DNA of 33,825 nt from JACRAO01 sp964490895 (GTDB lineage: Bacteria; Bdellovibrionota; UBA1018): assembly GCA_964490895.1 (NCBI GenBank), contig CAZBEI010000014.1:1-33825 (forward strand). Reading direction: 5' to 3'. Positions 8,341-15,512 of this stretch are shown here, piece by piece. The notes under the pieces are model-generated. The model saw only the letters and a list, made by a program, of their open reading frames with translations, made no database searches and was not told the origin of the DNA. Position numbers and translations under genes: made by a program. Position 1 is the first letter of the stretch. Every line of letters starts with the position of its first letter.

Positions 8341-9132
8341 TTATAATCCCTGAAAATGGGGCTTCCGTTTTTCAATAAACGCGCTCATGCCTTCTTTTTG
8401 GTCTTGAGAACCGAAGAGATTTCCAAAAGCCAAAATCTCTGCATCTAATTTATAATAAATGCCATTCATTTCGGAAAATTCGTTGAGGAGTTTTTTTGAA
8501 ATTCTGACCGCTTCGCAAGACTGCAGGCTAATTTCTCTAGCCAGCTCTATTGTCTTTTCCATAAACCCTTCTGCCGGAATAATCCTGGCCACTAGGCCAA
8601 TTTGAAACGCTTCTTCTACTTTAATTTTTCGCCCTGAAAAAATAAGCTCTTTAGCTCGCGGAAATCCTACAAATTTTGCCAGACGCGTGTTGGCTCCAAA
8701 TCCAGGGATGATACCAAGTCCTACTTCGGGTTGACCAAAAATCGCATTGGTACTGGCTACAATAAAATCACAGGCAACGGCCATTTCGGTTCCGCCACCA
8801 AGCGCATACCCATTGACCGCCGCAATTGTTGGTTTTGGCATAAACTCAAGGAGCTTTGCGGCTTCGTGACCCAGTCGCGAAAACCAAACCCCCTGGCTGG
8901 GGGTCATGTCTTTCATCTCCGCAACATCAGCGCCAGCAATAAAAGACTTCTCTCCATCTCCTGTCAAAATAACAACTCGGATCGAAGCATCTGTAGCGGC
9001 TATTTTTAGAACAGAAATCAACTCCTCGAGCGTTTCTGCGTTGAGGGCATTGAGTGCCTTTGGGCGAGAAATTTTAATGACTTTAATTCCGGGGGCAGCT
9101 TCTTCCAGAATTAGATTTTTAGGCGGCACCAT
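8341..9132 (-). CDS. Enoyl-CoA hydratase (crotonase)
   Basis: A 263-aa crotonase-fold enzyme that hydrates trans-2-enoyl-CoA to 3-hydroxyacyl-CoA. From MVPPKNL, the oxyanion-hole segments are SFIAGADVAEM and NGYALGGGTEMA. Both catalytic glutamates are present, Glu116 in GGGTEMAVACD and Glu136 in GQPEVGLGIIPG, 20 residues apart as in rat enoyl-CoA hydratase (Glu144/Glu164); this favours true hydratase activity over other crotonase reactions. The frame is open to 9183, but ATG at 9132 matches the family N-terminus, overlaps the upstream dehydrogenase gene by only 14 bp and has AGAGGA upstream. It is part of the leftward C4 acyl-CoA operon. Confidence 0.9.
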   Translation of the reverse strand: MVPPKNLILEEAAPGIKVIKISRPKALNALNAETLEELISVLKIAATDASIRVVILTGDGEKSFIAGADVAEMKDMTPSQGVWFSRLGHEAAKLLEFMPKPTIAAVNGYALGGGTEMAVACDFIVASTNAIFGQPEVGLGIIPGFGANTRLAKFVGFPRAKELIFSGRKIKVEEAFQIGLVARIIPAEGFMEKTIELAREISLQSCEAVRISKKLLNEFSEMNGIYYKLDAEILAFGNLFGSQDQKEGMSAFIEKRKPHFQGL

Positions 9133-9973
9133 AGTGGTAGAATCCTCTTCCCGTTTTCTTACCATACCAACCGGCAGCGACATATTGTTTTAAAAGGGGG
9201 CTGGGGCGATATTTCGAATCTCCTAAGCCCTCATGTAAGACTTCCATAATCGAAAGACACGTGTCTAACCCTATAAAATCTGCCAACTCAAGGGGCCCCA
9301 TGGGTTGGTTGGTTCCAAGCTTCATTGCAGTATCAATATCTTTGGGCGAGGCAATCCCCTCATAGACAGCTGTGATGGCTTCATTGATCATAGGCAACAA
9401 AATACGATTGACTGCAAAACCGGGAATATCTCTCACTTCTACAAAGGTCTTGCCCATTTTTTCTGACACTTTCCGAATTGCAGCAAATGTTTCGTCTGAT
9501 GTCTGTAATCCCCGAATGCCTTCTACTAATTTCATCACTGGGACGGGGTTCATAAAATGCATCCCACCCACTTTATCTGGACGCTTTGTACAGGCCGCAA
9601 TTTTGGTGATACTAATAGAGGAGGTGTTGGTCGCTAAAATCACTTCTTTTTTGCAGGTTTCGTCCAATTGTTGGAAGAGCTTTGATTTCAGGCGAAAGTC
9701 TTCTGTGGCTGCTTCGATCACAAAATCTGCCTCACCCAGTCCTTTGTGCGCAGAAATTTTTTCTAGTGTCTGCCTTTGGGCATCCTCTGTCATTTTCCCT
9801 TTTTCTACAAGCCGCTTGAGCCGCGCTGCTATTCTTTCTTTTCCTTTTTCTGCGATCTCTTTGCTTTGATCAGACAATAAAACCCGAAAGCCAACTTGAG
9901 CCGCTACTTGCGCAATTCCCTGCCCCATTTGTCCTGCCCCTAAAACCCCTATTGTTTTAATTTCGTGTGTCAT
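9119..9973 (-). CDS. hbd: 3-hydroxybutyryl-CoA dehydrogenase
   Basis: A 284-aa NAD(P)-dependent dehydrogenase interconverting acetoacetyl-CoA and 3-hydroxybutyryl-CoA. It has an N-terminal Rossmann fold with GAGQMGQGIAQ (residues 12-22), the catalytic His in MHFMNPVPVMKLVE, and the C-terminal domain with GFAVNRILLPMINEA, QPMGPLELADFIGLD and the terminal GWYGKKTGRGFY. The single-domain length is that of stand-alone HBD/PaaH enzymes rather than fused FadB. The ATG at 9973 has an excellent GAGGAG six bases upstream. It is first in the operon hbd, crotonase, acyl-CoA dehydrogenase, mutase large, mutase small. A TTGACA on the same strand (10075-10070) may be part of the operon promoter, but no good -10 pairs with it. 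Confidence 0.92.
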   Translation of the reverse strand: MTHEIKTIGVLGAGQMGQGIAQVAAQVGFRVLLSDQSKEIAEKGKERIAARLKRLVEKGKMTEDAQRQTLEKISAHKGLGEADFVIEAATEDFRLKSKLFQQLDETCKKEVILATNTSSISITKIAACTKRPDKVGGMHFMNPVPVMKLVEGIRGLQTSDETFAAIRKVSEKMGKTFVEVRDIPGFAVNRILLPMINEAITAVYEGIASPKDIDTAMKLGTNQPMGPLELADFIGLDTCLSIMEVLHEGLGDSKYRPSPLLKQYVAAGWYGKKTGRGFYHYGAA

Positions 9974-10092
9974 TAATAAGCTCCTCTATAAAAATCCATG
10001 TTCTGCTCAGGATTCCTTATTTTTCATAAACTTGCAACACGAACAATCTCTGCTTACCTCTTTTAATGTTGTCAATTAACGTAGAATTTCGG

Positions 10093-10209
10093 TTAATCCC
10101 ATTTGCCAAGGAAGAACTCGAACGCAACTGGCTTACCCGGTCTCTCGATAATTAAATCAATTTCTTGAGTGCCATCGCTGGTACGAAAAAAAGTAAACCG
10201 GAGTATAGT
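10093..10209 (-). pseudogene. Remnant of a DUF4143-type AAA ATPase (C-terminal part)
   Basis: A 38-codon stretch closed by stop codons at both ends, with no start. Its core (FFRTSDGTQEIDLIIE, then GKPVAFEF) matches the C-terminal domain of DUF4143 AAA ATPases, typically YWRTxxGxEVDFVLE...AIEVK. Everything upstream, including the ATPase domain, is missing. It is probably debris from an old transfer or deletion next to the mnmE-proximal accessory region. Confidence 0.5.
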
Positions 10210-10274
10210 CTATTGCTAAGTATTTTAGTTTGGAGGCGCGCTAAATAATACACACTAAATATATATAAAAACCA

Positions 10275-10303
10275 TTTGACACGACGCGCTGCGCGTGTTA
10301 CTT
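10275..10303 (+). promoter_or_regulatory. Putative promoter of the 10341 exported gene
   Basis: TTGACA (10275-10280), a 17-bp spacer, then TACTTT. The spacer contains the inverted repeat ACGCG-CTG-CGCGT between the two boxes, a typical place for a repressor. The -10 is weak, so the call is tentative. Confidence 0.35.
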
Positions 10304-10340
10304 TCTGGTGGTTATTGTGTCTGTATAAGAAGGGTGTGAT

Positions 10341-11084
10341 ATGAAGTTTTTATGTTGTTTGGCTGTCTTATTTGTTGTTACCCCCGCGTTCAGCTTAGAC
10401 GGTATGCAAGATTGTCCTTTGTGTGACGCAATAGAGGGGGATTTTAAAATTAAAGTCTCTTGTGACAACAGCGTATCCATAGATCGCTGTGTGGATTTAG
10501 CAAAAATCCTCAGGTCCATTCTAGAACATCCAATCGTAAAATATGAGTCTCTTCGAGAAATTATTTTTACTAATTACAGATTCTTCCACCTGGACACTGG
10601 GCGTGGCTTAATTCACATGGAAGGAAATATGTCGCGAGATCAGATTGCAAATTACCTTTTAATCGCTGCAATGACTGAAGACACGGCAACTCTCTTGGCT
10701 AAACGCACCGGCAAGGAAAGAATCACTTGCCAAGGCTACGGGGGCAAACGCCAAAGAGACGGTGATTTTGCAATGTCCCAGATGCTAGACTGCAATTCTG
10801 TAATGACCACCCTATTGAGCAACAAAGCCCCAGATTATCTCAGCGCCCCTTCTTGGCTGTCGAAGCTTGTCAATGGGCTTGCCGAATCATCTTATTATCT
10901 TGGATATGATGCAAGTACAGAATCGATAACGAAATTAGCACTGGCTGACGGTTACGCTTTAACGGGGACTAATCCTCCTTCGGTGACCATTTTACATGAA
11001 AAATACGGCCTTGACCCAACGGATACATACATTTATCGAGTTGTCTCAAGTGATCATGATATGGACATCAAACAAGTCTATTAG
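10341..11084 (+). CDS. Exported protein of unknown function
   Basis: 247 aa, family not recognised. A signal peptide spans about residues 1-18 (MKFLCCLAVLFVVTPAFS, cleaved before LDG). The mature N-terminus is cysteine-rich (CPLC, then two more Cys within about 25 residues), suggesting disulfides in the periplasm. The C-terminal half is acidic and lacks membrane segments. The ATG is preceded by AAGGG. The stop codon lies five bases before the outermost mnmE-like attachment repeat at 11090, so the gene borders the accessory region and may itself be accessory. Confidence 0.55.
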   Translation: MKFLCCLAVLFVVTPAFSLDGMQDCPLCDAIEGDFKIKVSCDNSVSIDRCVDLAKILRSILEHPIVKYESLREIIFTNYRFFHLDTGRGLIHMEGNMSRDQIANYLLIAAMTEDTATLLAKRTGKERITCQGYGGKRQRDGDFAMSQMLDCNSVMTTLLSNKAPDYLSAPSWLSKLVNGLAESSYYLGYDASTESITKLALADGYALTGTNPPSVTILHEKYGLDPTDTYIYRVVSSDHDMDIKQVY

Positions 11085-11089
11085 CCCCA

Positions 11090-11165
11090 CACTTCCCAAT
11101 GCAAAACTGCTTTGATATCAAAACCAGGCTGCCTCTCTGCCCCCAATGTGGGTTCTAAAATTCTG
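11090..11165 (-). repeat. Attachment-site-like repeat 4 (outermost copy of the mnmE 3' end plus arm)
   Basis: CACTTCCCAATGCAAAACTG (11090-11109) is identical to the last codons of mnmE (17745-17764) read in the same orientation; on the minus strand it spells the end of QFCIGK and most of the stop. The adjoining ~56 bp (to 11165) are nearly identical to the arm of the copy at 16507-16582 (gctttgat...ccaggctgcc...cccccaatgtgggtt) with a few substitutions and indels. This 'gene 3' end plus constant arm' layout is what site-specific integration leaves. It marks the distal boundary of the island-like region. Confidence 0.7.
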
Positions 11166-11236
11166 AGCGCGGGTTAGAAATAAAACCAGTGGTTTAGATG
11201 CGCCCCCGTTGTTGGACAGAGCACCAGGCGCAAAGC

Positions 11237-11338
11237 TTAACGAAGATTATCTTCAAAGATAAAAAGTATTATAATGATTTTCTTGGTTCCGAGGAAAATA
11301 TCGCGACAAACATTCAGAAGGGTCTCCTTGGTTTATGA
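11237..11338 (+). pseudogene. Remnant of an HxlR-family transcription regulator
   Basis: A 33-codon fragment without a proper start and with an early TGA. It reads LTKIIFKDKKYYNDFLGSEE, then NIATNIQ, matching the HxlR winged-helix core (usually LLIIRDLLFGKKRYxEFLxSPEGIATNVLxDRL). The sequence after IATNI has been replaced or scrambled, so the recognition helix is incomplete. It shares the 308-bp gap 11085-11393 with the attachment repeat and the AbiE operator; nothing else was seen there. Confidence 0.5.
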
Positions 11339-11339
11339 T

Positions 11340-11383
11340 GAATAGAATATCACACTTTGTTTATAAAATGTGATATTCTATTC
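11340..11383. promoter_or_regulatory. 15-bp inverted repeat, likely AbiEi operator/promoter
   Basis: GAATAGAATATCACA (11340-11354) and its perfect reverse complement (11369-11383) flank a 14-nt AT-rich centre, ending 10 bp before the abiEi start. A -10-like TATTCT lies in the right arm. AbiEi antitoxins are known to bind inverted repeats in their own promoter and repress it; the placement fits that autoregulation. Confidence 0.65.
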
Positions 11384-11393
11384 GTAAGTTCAT

Positions 11394-11999
11394 ATGAGAA
11401 AAACAGATTCTAAACTACTATTTGCTAAACTCAAGTTACTGGGGGTTTTTAGAATTGCTGATGCGAAAAGAATTGGAATATCCCAGGCTACACTCTCTCG
11501 TCTTGTTACCGCAGGCAAGATTGAGCGCATTGGATCAGGAATGTACTTGCATCCAAAGTCTTCTTTACCACCCGAAGATCGTGATTTTGCGGTGGCTTGT
11601 GCCAGGTTTGGCTCAAAATCAGCCGTTGGAGGACTGACAGCACTCTTCCATTACAAACTCATTGAACAGGTTCCTCAATCCATCTGGATGATTGTTCCAA
11701 AAACTAAACAAAACCGAGATTCACTTTACCGAATCATACGAATAAAAAAAAATAACCCTTTTGGAATTGAAAACCATGGGCATTATCGAATCACAAATCT
11801 GGAACGCACATTAGTAGAGGCTATTCGTTACTCAAACAAGATTGGATTAAGAACTGCCATACGTGCCACGCAAAAAGCACTGCTTGAAAAACGGACTACA
11901 TTAGAAAAAATTATGAAAATAGCAAGACGCCTCCATCTTGAAAATTCTGTAAAAAAATACTGGGAGCCACTCATTGCGGGAGTTGAGGCAACCACATGA
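11394..11999 (+). CDS. abiEi: AbiEi-type antitoxin / transcription regulator
   Basis: 201 aa. The N-terminal ~75 residues form a winged helix (LLGVFRIADAKRIGISQATLSRL, then GKIERIGSGMYL), and the remainder matches the AbiEi C-terminal antitoxin domain (SAVGGLTALFHYKL, then RITNLERTLVEAIRYSNKIG). In the type IV AbiE system this protein represses the operon and neutralises the AbiEii nucleotidyltransferase without binding it directly. The reading frame is intact. It overlaps the toxin start by ATGA (11996-11999). The perfect 15-bp inverted repeat just upstream is the likely operator. It lies in the outermost attachment-bounded segment. Confidence 0.82.
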   Translation: MRKTDSKLLFAKLKLLGVFRIADAKRIGISQATLSRLVTAGKIERIGSGMYLHPKSSLPPEDRDFAVACARFGSKSAVGGLTALFHYKLIEQVPQSIWMIVPKTKQNRDSLYRIIRIKKNNPFGIENHGHYRITNLERTLVEAIRYSNKIGLRTAIRATQKALLEKRTTLEKIMKIARRLHLENSVKKYWEPLIAGVEATT

Positions 12000-12651
12000 C
12001 ATCGAAAAAAGACCTGGCGAAATCCATTTCAACACGACTGAGTCAGCTTGCAGTAAAACTAAAAATTCCCTACGAAAATATCTCTACAGAGTTTTTAATT
12101 GAACGCCTAGTGGTTCGTCTCCTGACAGACTCTTGGCTGCTCAAACGATTGGTATTTAAAGGTGGATATGTACGATTGATCTTGATGCTCTTCTTGAAAA
12201 AGGAAAGTTTGAAGAAGCTGTTCACGCCGCAAAAGCTACCGTGGAGATGGATCTTGGGGATCCAATCACCCCAGGTCCACTGAGCATCGAAACACCCTTC
12301 CTTCTTGGGGCAGGTTCTCTTTCGTGGAGGGTCTATCCAGTTGAAACAACAGTGGCAGAAAAACTCCATGCGCTTCTGGTTCGCCATTCTGACAATTCAC
12401 GCTCAAAAGACATTTTTGATCTCAATTTACTTCTCCCAAAATGTAATCCACAAATTTTAAATAACGCACTTGCTGCCACATTTCAATACCGTAAAGACCC
12501 TACTCCTAAAAACATTCTTGACCACATAAAAAAGACCGACCTTACTTTACTTAAAAAAGGATGGGCAAGTGCAACAAGTTCTATCCGAGAACCCCATGAT
12601 TTTGATGAAACATTTAATAAACTTATAGAAAATCTAAGTGTTATTTTCTGA
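11996..12651 (+). pseudogene. abiEii: AbiEii toxin (nucleotidyltransferase), frameshifted
   Basis: The gene starts with the ATGA overlap expected for AbiE operons and encodes a normal AbiEii N-terminus (NISTEFLIERLVVRLL, then RLVFKGGYV to about 12172). There the frame is lost. The other frame picks up immediately with TIDLDALLEKGKFEEAV and runs to 12651, including VEMDLGDPITPGPLS and the late VAEKLHALLVRH block. Roughly ten residues between KGG and the DLD motif, plus the frame, have been deleted. Both active-site motifs survive, but on different frames. The toxin is therefore almost certainly inactive unless frameshifting restores it, leaving an orphan antitoxin. A sequencing error alone would not explain the missing residues. 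Confidence 0.8.
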
Positions 12652-12873
12652 AAAATTTCTCCATGTGACGCCTGTAGCCCACGGTGGAGAGAGTGCGCTT
12701 GAAAGCCTCAAATTGAGATGCAAACCTCACAACTTACTCGAGGCAAAGAGAGTTTTTGGAGAAAAGAAAATGAGCGGGTATTTAAATCGCCGAATGAACA
12801 ACAGCTATTGCTGATTATCTCTGCTTTGTTTTTCAATATATGCGCTGTGTGTTTTTGTAGGTTCTATCCAAGT
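12652..12873. other. Gap between abiEii remnant and acetyltransferase
   Basis: 222 bp between convergent genes. A 53-codon open frame (12718-12879, +) can be read but resembles no known family, overlaps the acetyltransferase end and lacks a ribosome site. No terminator hairpin with a T-run was seen. Confidence 0.3.
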
Positions 12874-13389
12874 CTATAGCTTGATCCAATAACGTCGGAT
12901 CATTTCATTTTCTTCATTATCCCAAATCTTGTCTTCGAGTTTGCCGTTAAATCTTTCGATGATTTTCCAAGAAGCGACATTCTCATCTCCGCATGTGATC
13001 ATTAGTTCACAAATGCCAATCTTAGAGCAAAACGGCAACGCTTGCTCGAACATGTCTGAAGCGTAACCTCTTTTTCGAAATTTCTTGGTAATGGCATAGC
13101 CAAGATGGCCCCCTCGCAGTCTAAGCTTGTTGTTAAGTCGATGTCTTACATGAAGTCTTCCAACAATTTTGCCTTCTACAAAACCGTAAAACATTGTTGC
13201 GGGAACTCTTCCCTCAGGTAGATCAATGTCAGAGTTTTCTTTTGAAAGGATGCTTAGCATTTCTGCATAAGTCATTCCTGGCTTCCAGGCAACGGTGTAC
13301 CACGACAGATCGTCACCGGACCATTCTTGCAGGCCTTCAAAAAATTCGGCCTCGTCGCTTTCTACTAACTGCCTTAGAACGAGAGACAT
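12874..13389 (-). CDS. GNAT-family N-acetyltransferase
   Basis: 171 aa. It transfers an acetyl group from acetyl-CoA to an amine; the substrate is unknown. The acetyl-CoA-binding motif A is visible as GGHLGYAITKKFRKRGYASD (the pyrophosphate loop is RKRGYA), preceded by FVEGKIVGRLHVRHRL as strands 3-4 and followed by motif B, CGDENVASWKIIERFNGKLE. Length is normal for stand-alone GNATs. It resembles the general RimI/antibiotic-acetyltransferase-like GNATs found as single cargo genes in islands and cassettes, and it lies within the attachment-bounded region, so it is probably cargo. No adjacent antitoxin gene (as in GNAT-RHH pairs) is present. Confidence 0.82.
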   Translation of the reverse strand: MSLVLRQLVESDEAEFFEGLQEWSGDDLSWYTVAWKPGMTYAEMLSILSKENSDIDLPEGRVPATMFYGFVEGKIVGRLHVRHRLNNKLRLRGGHLGYAITKKFRKRGYASDMFEQALPFCSKIGICELMITCGDENVASWKIIERFNGKLEDKIWDNEENEMIRRYWIKL

Positions 13390-13823
13390 AGTTTCTTCCT
13401 ACCACGTCACCGCTTACACATGCAAGCGACCATAAAATCAATCTCCATAGGGCTTCCCATTCTCACAATTGCACTGGCCATTGAGGCTTGAGTTTCTGTA
13501 GATGATTTAAAAAGTCTGTAATCTTAGCCCCCGTGTCCAACAAGGACTTAAAACTCCAGATTCTGCCCATAGGTTGAATTTTAAAAAAGTGTGATTGCCA
13601 CAGTTTTTCAGAACGACGCCACTCCTAAGAGGGGTTGGGCGTTATGACCTTGAGCTAGGGATTAGGTTTCCAGTCCATTTTATTAAAGTTAACTCCAGTA
13701 CCATGGAAAATAAGGACTGTCCGTTTCCGCGTGTCAGCTATTTTTAAGCTTTGAATGAGATTTTCCAAATCTGCATGCATGAGGAGTATTTAGATTCTGC
13801 TGAAAAAGCCATTTTTTGAAAAA
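13390..13823. other. Gene-poor stretch with degraded sequence
   Basis: 434 bp without a convincing gene. Minus-strand fragments keep protein-like composition in pieces of different frames: a 41-codon frame at 13780-13655 (with TVLIFHGTGVNF, vaguely hydrolase-like) and stretches around 13560-13400 whose frames are broken by stops. This looks like decayed coding DNA, but no family could be named with confidence. Confidence 0.35.
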
Positions 13824-14045
13824 TTGCGTTTAATAATTTCAAACTGGAGAATCAAGGCCATTGAGCGGCATCCTCTTTTTTCTAAAGAGGAAATTTCGTA
13901 TACTTGTCCAATGTCGATTTCTGAAGCTGACTCTCAAAAAGTAAAACAACTCATATTAAAATTAGTTTTAGAGGTGAATGCTATTCGCGACCCCTCCCCT
14001 TGTGAAAAGCTCTATTGTCTAAATTTAGATTGGTTTCACTTTTAG
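13824..14045 (+). pseudogene. C-terminal remnant of a DUF4423/TIGR02147-like regulator
   Basis: 73 codons beginning in mid-domain. The tail (MSISEADSQKVKQLILKLVL, then a charged linker and KLYCLNLDWF) matches the end of DUF4423/TIGR02147 proteins, where an amphipathic helix is followed by VYxLNIxxFP-like text. The N-terminal winged-helix part is missing and the sequence before 13824 carries stops. This family is notably expanded in Bdellovibrio-like and Fibrobacter-like bacteria, which is one hint to the host lineage. The family call is from memory of the motif and should be confirmed by profile search. Confidence 0.45.
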
Positions 14046-14087
14046 GTAAAATGAAACGGTCATCAATCTAATCCCAATAATACTATC

Positions 14088-14103
14088 CGCAATTAGAATT
14101 GCG
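14088..14103. repeat. Short palindrome downstream of vapC
   Basis: CGCAATT-AG-AATTGCG, 7-bp arms around 2 nt, in the 70-bp gap between the convergent regulator remnant and vapC. It lacks a T-run, so terminator function is uncertain. Confidence 0.3.
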
Positions 14104-14115
14104 CTGGCCGCGTGG

Positions 14116-14508
14116 TCATTTTTGGGCGAACTCAAAACCAATCAAAATCTGCATCTTTTTAAAGCCCTGGTCCAATGTCCAAAGTGGAACACTGTATTCT
14201 TTAGAAAGGGTTGCAATCAGACAGTCTAAGGTGGAGGGGTGAATCCCCCTTTTTTTACATTTGAAATAATTCCATGCGGACAAACCCCAAAGCCGATCTG
14301 TAATTTCTAGAAAGTCAAACCCCAAAAAAGATTCCCAAAGCTTATGGAATTCTTCTTCCGTACGAGCGCCTTGGCATACTTCGACCTGAATGGGCCGGAT
14401 TACGCAAATGAGTTCGTTTTTATGAATCAGCCTTTTTAAAGCCAAACACTCTTTATTTTGAGGCTTAGCTCCCGAAATCCACACAGAGCTATCGATGAGA
14501 ACGGCCAT
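14116..14508 (-). CDS. vapC: VapC-type PIN-domain ribonuclease toxin (segment 3)
   Basis: 130-aa PIN domain, the RNA-cleaving toxin of a type II toxin-antitoxin pair. The four acidic metal-binding positions are visible: Asp6 (LIDSSVW), Glu43 (QVEVCQGA), Asp95 (STLDCLIA) and Asp113 (WTLDQGF). Length is typical. The start overlaps the upstream vapB by 20 bp, as is common for coupled pairs. It lies in the attachment-bounded segment next to the diverged mnmE-like repeat. Confidence 0.85.
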   Translation of the reverse strand: MAVLIDSSVWISGAKPQNKECLALKRLIHKNELICVIRPIQVEVCQGARTEEEFHKLWESFLGFDFLEITDRLWGLSAWNYFKCKKRGIHPSTLDCLIATLSKEYSVPLWTLDQGFKKMQILIGFEFAQK

Positions 14509-14698
14509 TTTTTTCTCTCATAGAATTTAGGTTTCCGTCAAAAAAATCAGTGCCCAGAAGTTCGGCCATATTGAGTCGTCTTGCTTGAGAAATATAGGCA
14601 TCCAGGGCCTTATCTAACAGATCTCTGAGGGTAAAAGAGTGGGTAAGTTTTTTTGCAAGCTCTACTTTTTTCCGATCTAATTCGACCGACGTTTTCAT
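14489..14698 (-). CDS. vapB: VapB-type antitoxin (segment 3)
   Basis: 69-aa antitoxin preceding and overlapping vapC. The N-terminus (MKTSVELDRKKVELAKKL, then LRDLLDKALDAYI) has ribbon-helix-helix character, and the tail (LLGTDFFDGNLNSMRE) matches the toxin-wrapping end of VapB proteins of the DUF2191 type. It binds VapC and, with it, the promoter. A strong promoter with an overlapping palindrome lies upstream (14742-14777). Confidence 0.8.
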   Translation of the reverse strand: MKTSVELDRKKVELAKKLTHSFTLRDLLDKALDAYISQARRLNMAELLGTDFFDGNLNSMREKNGRSHR

Positions 14699-14741
14699 GT
14701 GACTCCCTCATTGTTAGGGGTTATATCAAAAATATTAAAAC

Positions 14742-14777
14742 TAGATATATTATATATCTAATCAAAGTCTTTGTCTA
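14742..14777 (-). promoter_or_regulatory. vapBC promoter with overlapping operator palindrome
   Basis: On the minus strand: -35 TAGACA (14777-14772), 17-bp spacer, -10 TATAAT (14754-14749). The -10 lies inside the perfect inverted repeat TAGATATA-TTA-TATATCTA (14742-14760), a natural site for VapBC autorepression. The -35 is about 15 bp from the diverged attachment repeat at 14792. Confidence 0.65.
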
Positions 14778-14791
14778 CCCCGACCTTGGCG

Positions 14792-14875
14792 ATCACCTCA
14801 CAATACAAAACTGAGAAAAAATCCGGCCCAAAAATATCCTCTGTCAAGGTCTCGCCGATCAAGAGACAAAAGGCT
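14792..14875 (-). repeat. Attachment-site-like repeat 3: displaced, diverged copy of the mnmE 3' end
   Basis: Read on the minus strand this is a shortened copy of the mnmE C-terminal coding region. LLIGETLTEDI can be read where mnmE has LLIGETLTDDI, then (after a one-base insertion) GRIFSQFC where mnmE has GRIFSQFCIGK. Similarity extends about 80 bp, much further than in the other repeats, and substitutions are mostly at silent-type positions. It therefore looks like an mnmE 3' end from a related genome or an old duplication, not a recent copy. The 22-bp core is 14792-14813. Confidence 0.7.
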
Positions 14876-14885
14876 CTTAAAAAGG
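14876..14885 (+). repeat. Left copy of 10-bp target site duplication
   Basis: CTTAAAAAGG, repeated at 15795-15804 on the far side of the inserted element; the expected footprint of a transposition event. Removing one copy plus the element would fuse the vapC end directly to the mnmE-like fragment. Confidence 0.6.
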
Positions 14886-14994
14886 TGACTGTTGAGCCTC
14901 ATTCTTCAGGCTCGGTGTAAAAACTAGGGGGGTTGAGTAATAGGGATTGGTTGTCCCACTCGTCTCGTAATCTCGCAAGACATTTTTAAAAAAA

Positions 14995-15512
14995 CTACGG
15001 CGGCCATTCGAGGGTGGGCCAGTTATTTTGAAATAAAACATAAAGAAACTCTTGGATGTTTTTCTGGAAGTATCTTTTAATACCCGCAAGATCTCTCCCC
15101 CATTCCACAATTCGAGACCAAGCGAGATCATCCCAAAAGCGTTTTAGAGCTGGCTGCCCCTTCTTTGCTCCTGTCATCACTCGGGCAAGGCGAGCTGGAA
15201 AAATGCGCCTTGATTTTGTTTGAATCAAAAAATGAAAGTGATTTCCAACGCACACAAACTCTCTCAGCATAATACCGTGACGTTAGAACGTGAGGGATGC
15301 AGCAGGGATCCCTGTCCCACGGCTCCACTCGATCGCATCGTAATGTGCAGTTGTTTAGTAGGGTCAAACGGGCGTGCTTCTTTTCTTTTGCGTGTTTTAG
15401 AGTGCGCCTCTCCACCATGTCCCTTGGCATGTCCCTTGGCATGTCCCTTGGCATGTTCTTTTCTCTGTTTCATAAAGAAAGGAAAATGCGTCTGTTTTTC
15501 TTGTTTTTTCAT
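14995..15512 (-). pseudogene. RAYT / IS200-like Y1 transposase, frameshifted
   Basis: Two adjoining minus-strand frames make one protein. The N-terminal part (15512-15264) contains ARPFDPTKQLHITMRSSGAV and LLHPSRSNV. The C-terminal part (15270-14995) contains the HUH motif GNHFHFLIQ, then VMTGAKKGQ, RFWDDLAWSRIVEWGRDL and the candidate nucleophile Tyr in IKRYFQKN. This order is that of REP-associated tyrosine transposases as found in Bdellovibrio-like genomes. About ten residues between HPSR and GNHFH and the reading frame are lost, and the N-terminus contains an expanded GHAK repeat. It is a pseudogene. Confidence 0.7.
15416..15451. repeat. 12-bp minisatellite (3 perfect copies)
   Basis: CATGTCCCTTGG is repeated three times head to tail. 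On the minus strand it encodes GHAK units in the transposase N-terminal frame. It lies inside the decayed insertion; copy number probably varies by slippage. Confidence 0.8.

Larger units (their letters stand above)
9974..10340. other. Intergenic region between the acyl-CoA operon and an exported gene
   Basis: This 367-bp spacer separates divergent genes. It contains the leader of the acyl-CoA operon (9974 to about 10075), a short remnant matching DUF4143 ATPases (10093-10209), an AT-rich stretch, and the putative promoter of the rightward exported gene (10275-10303). No intact gene or RNA gene was found. Confidence 0.5.

Noticed and set aside
12718..12879. 53-codon plus-strand frame
   Set aside because: No ribosome site, no similarity recognised, and it overlaps the acetyltransferase end.
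13400..13560. Possible small enzyme C-terminus (minus-strand piece with MGSPMEIDFMVAC)
   Set aside because: The frame is broken by stops on both sides and no family could be recognised with confidence.
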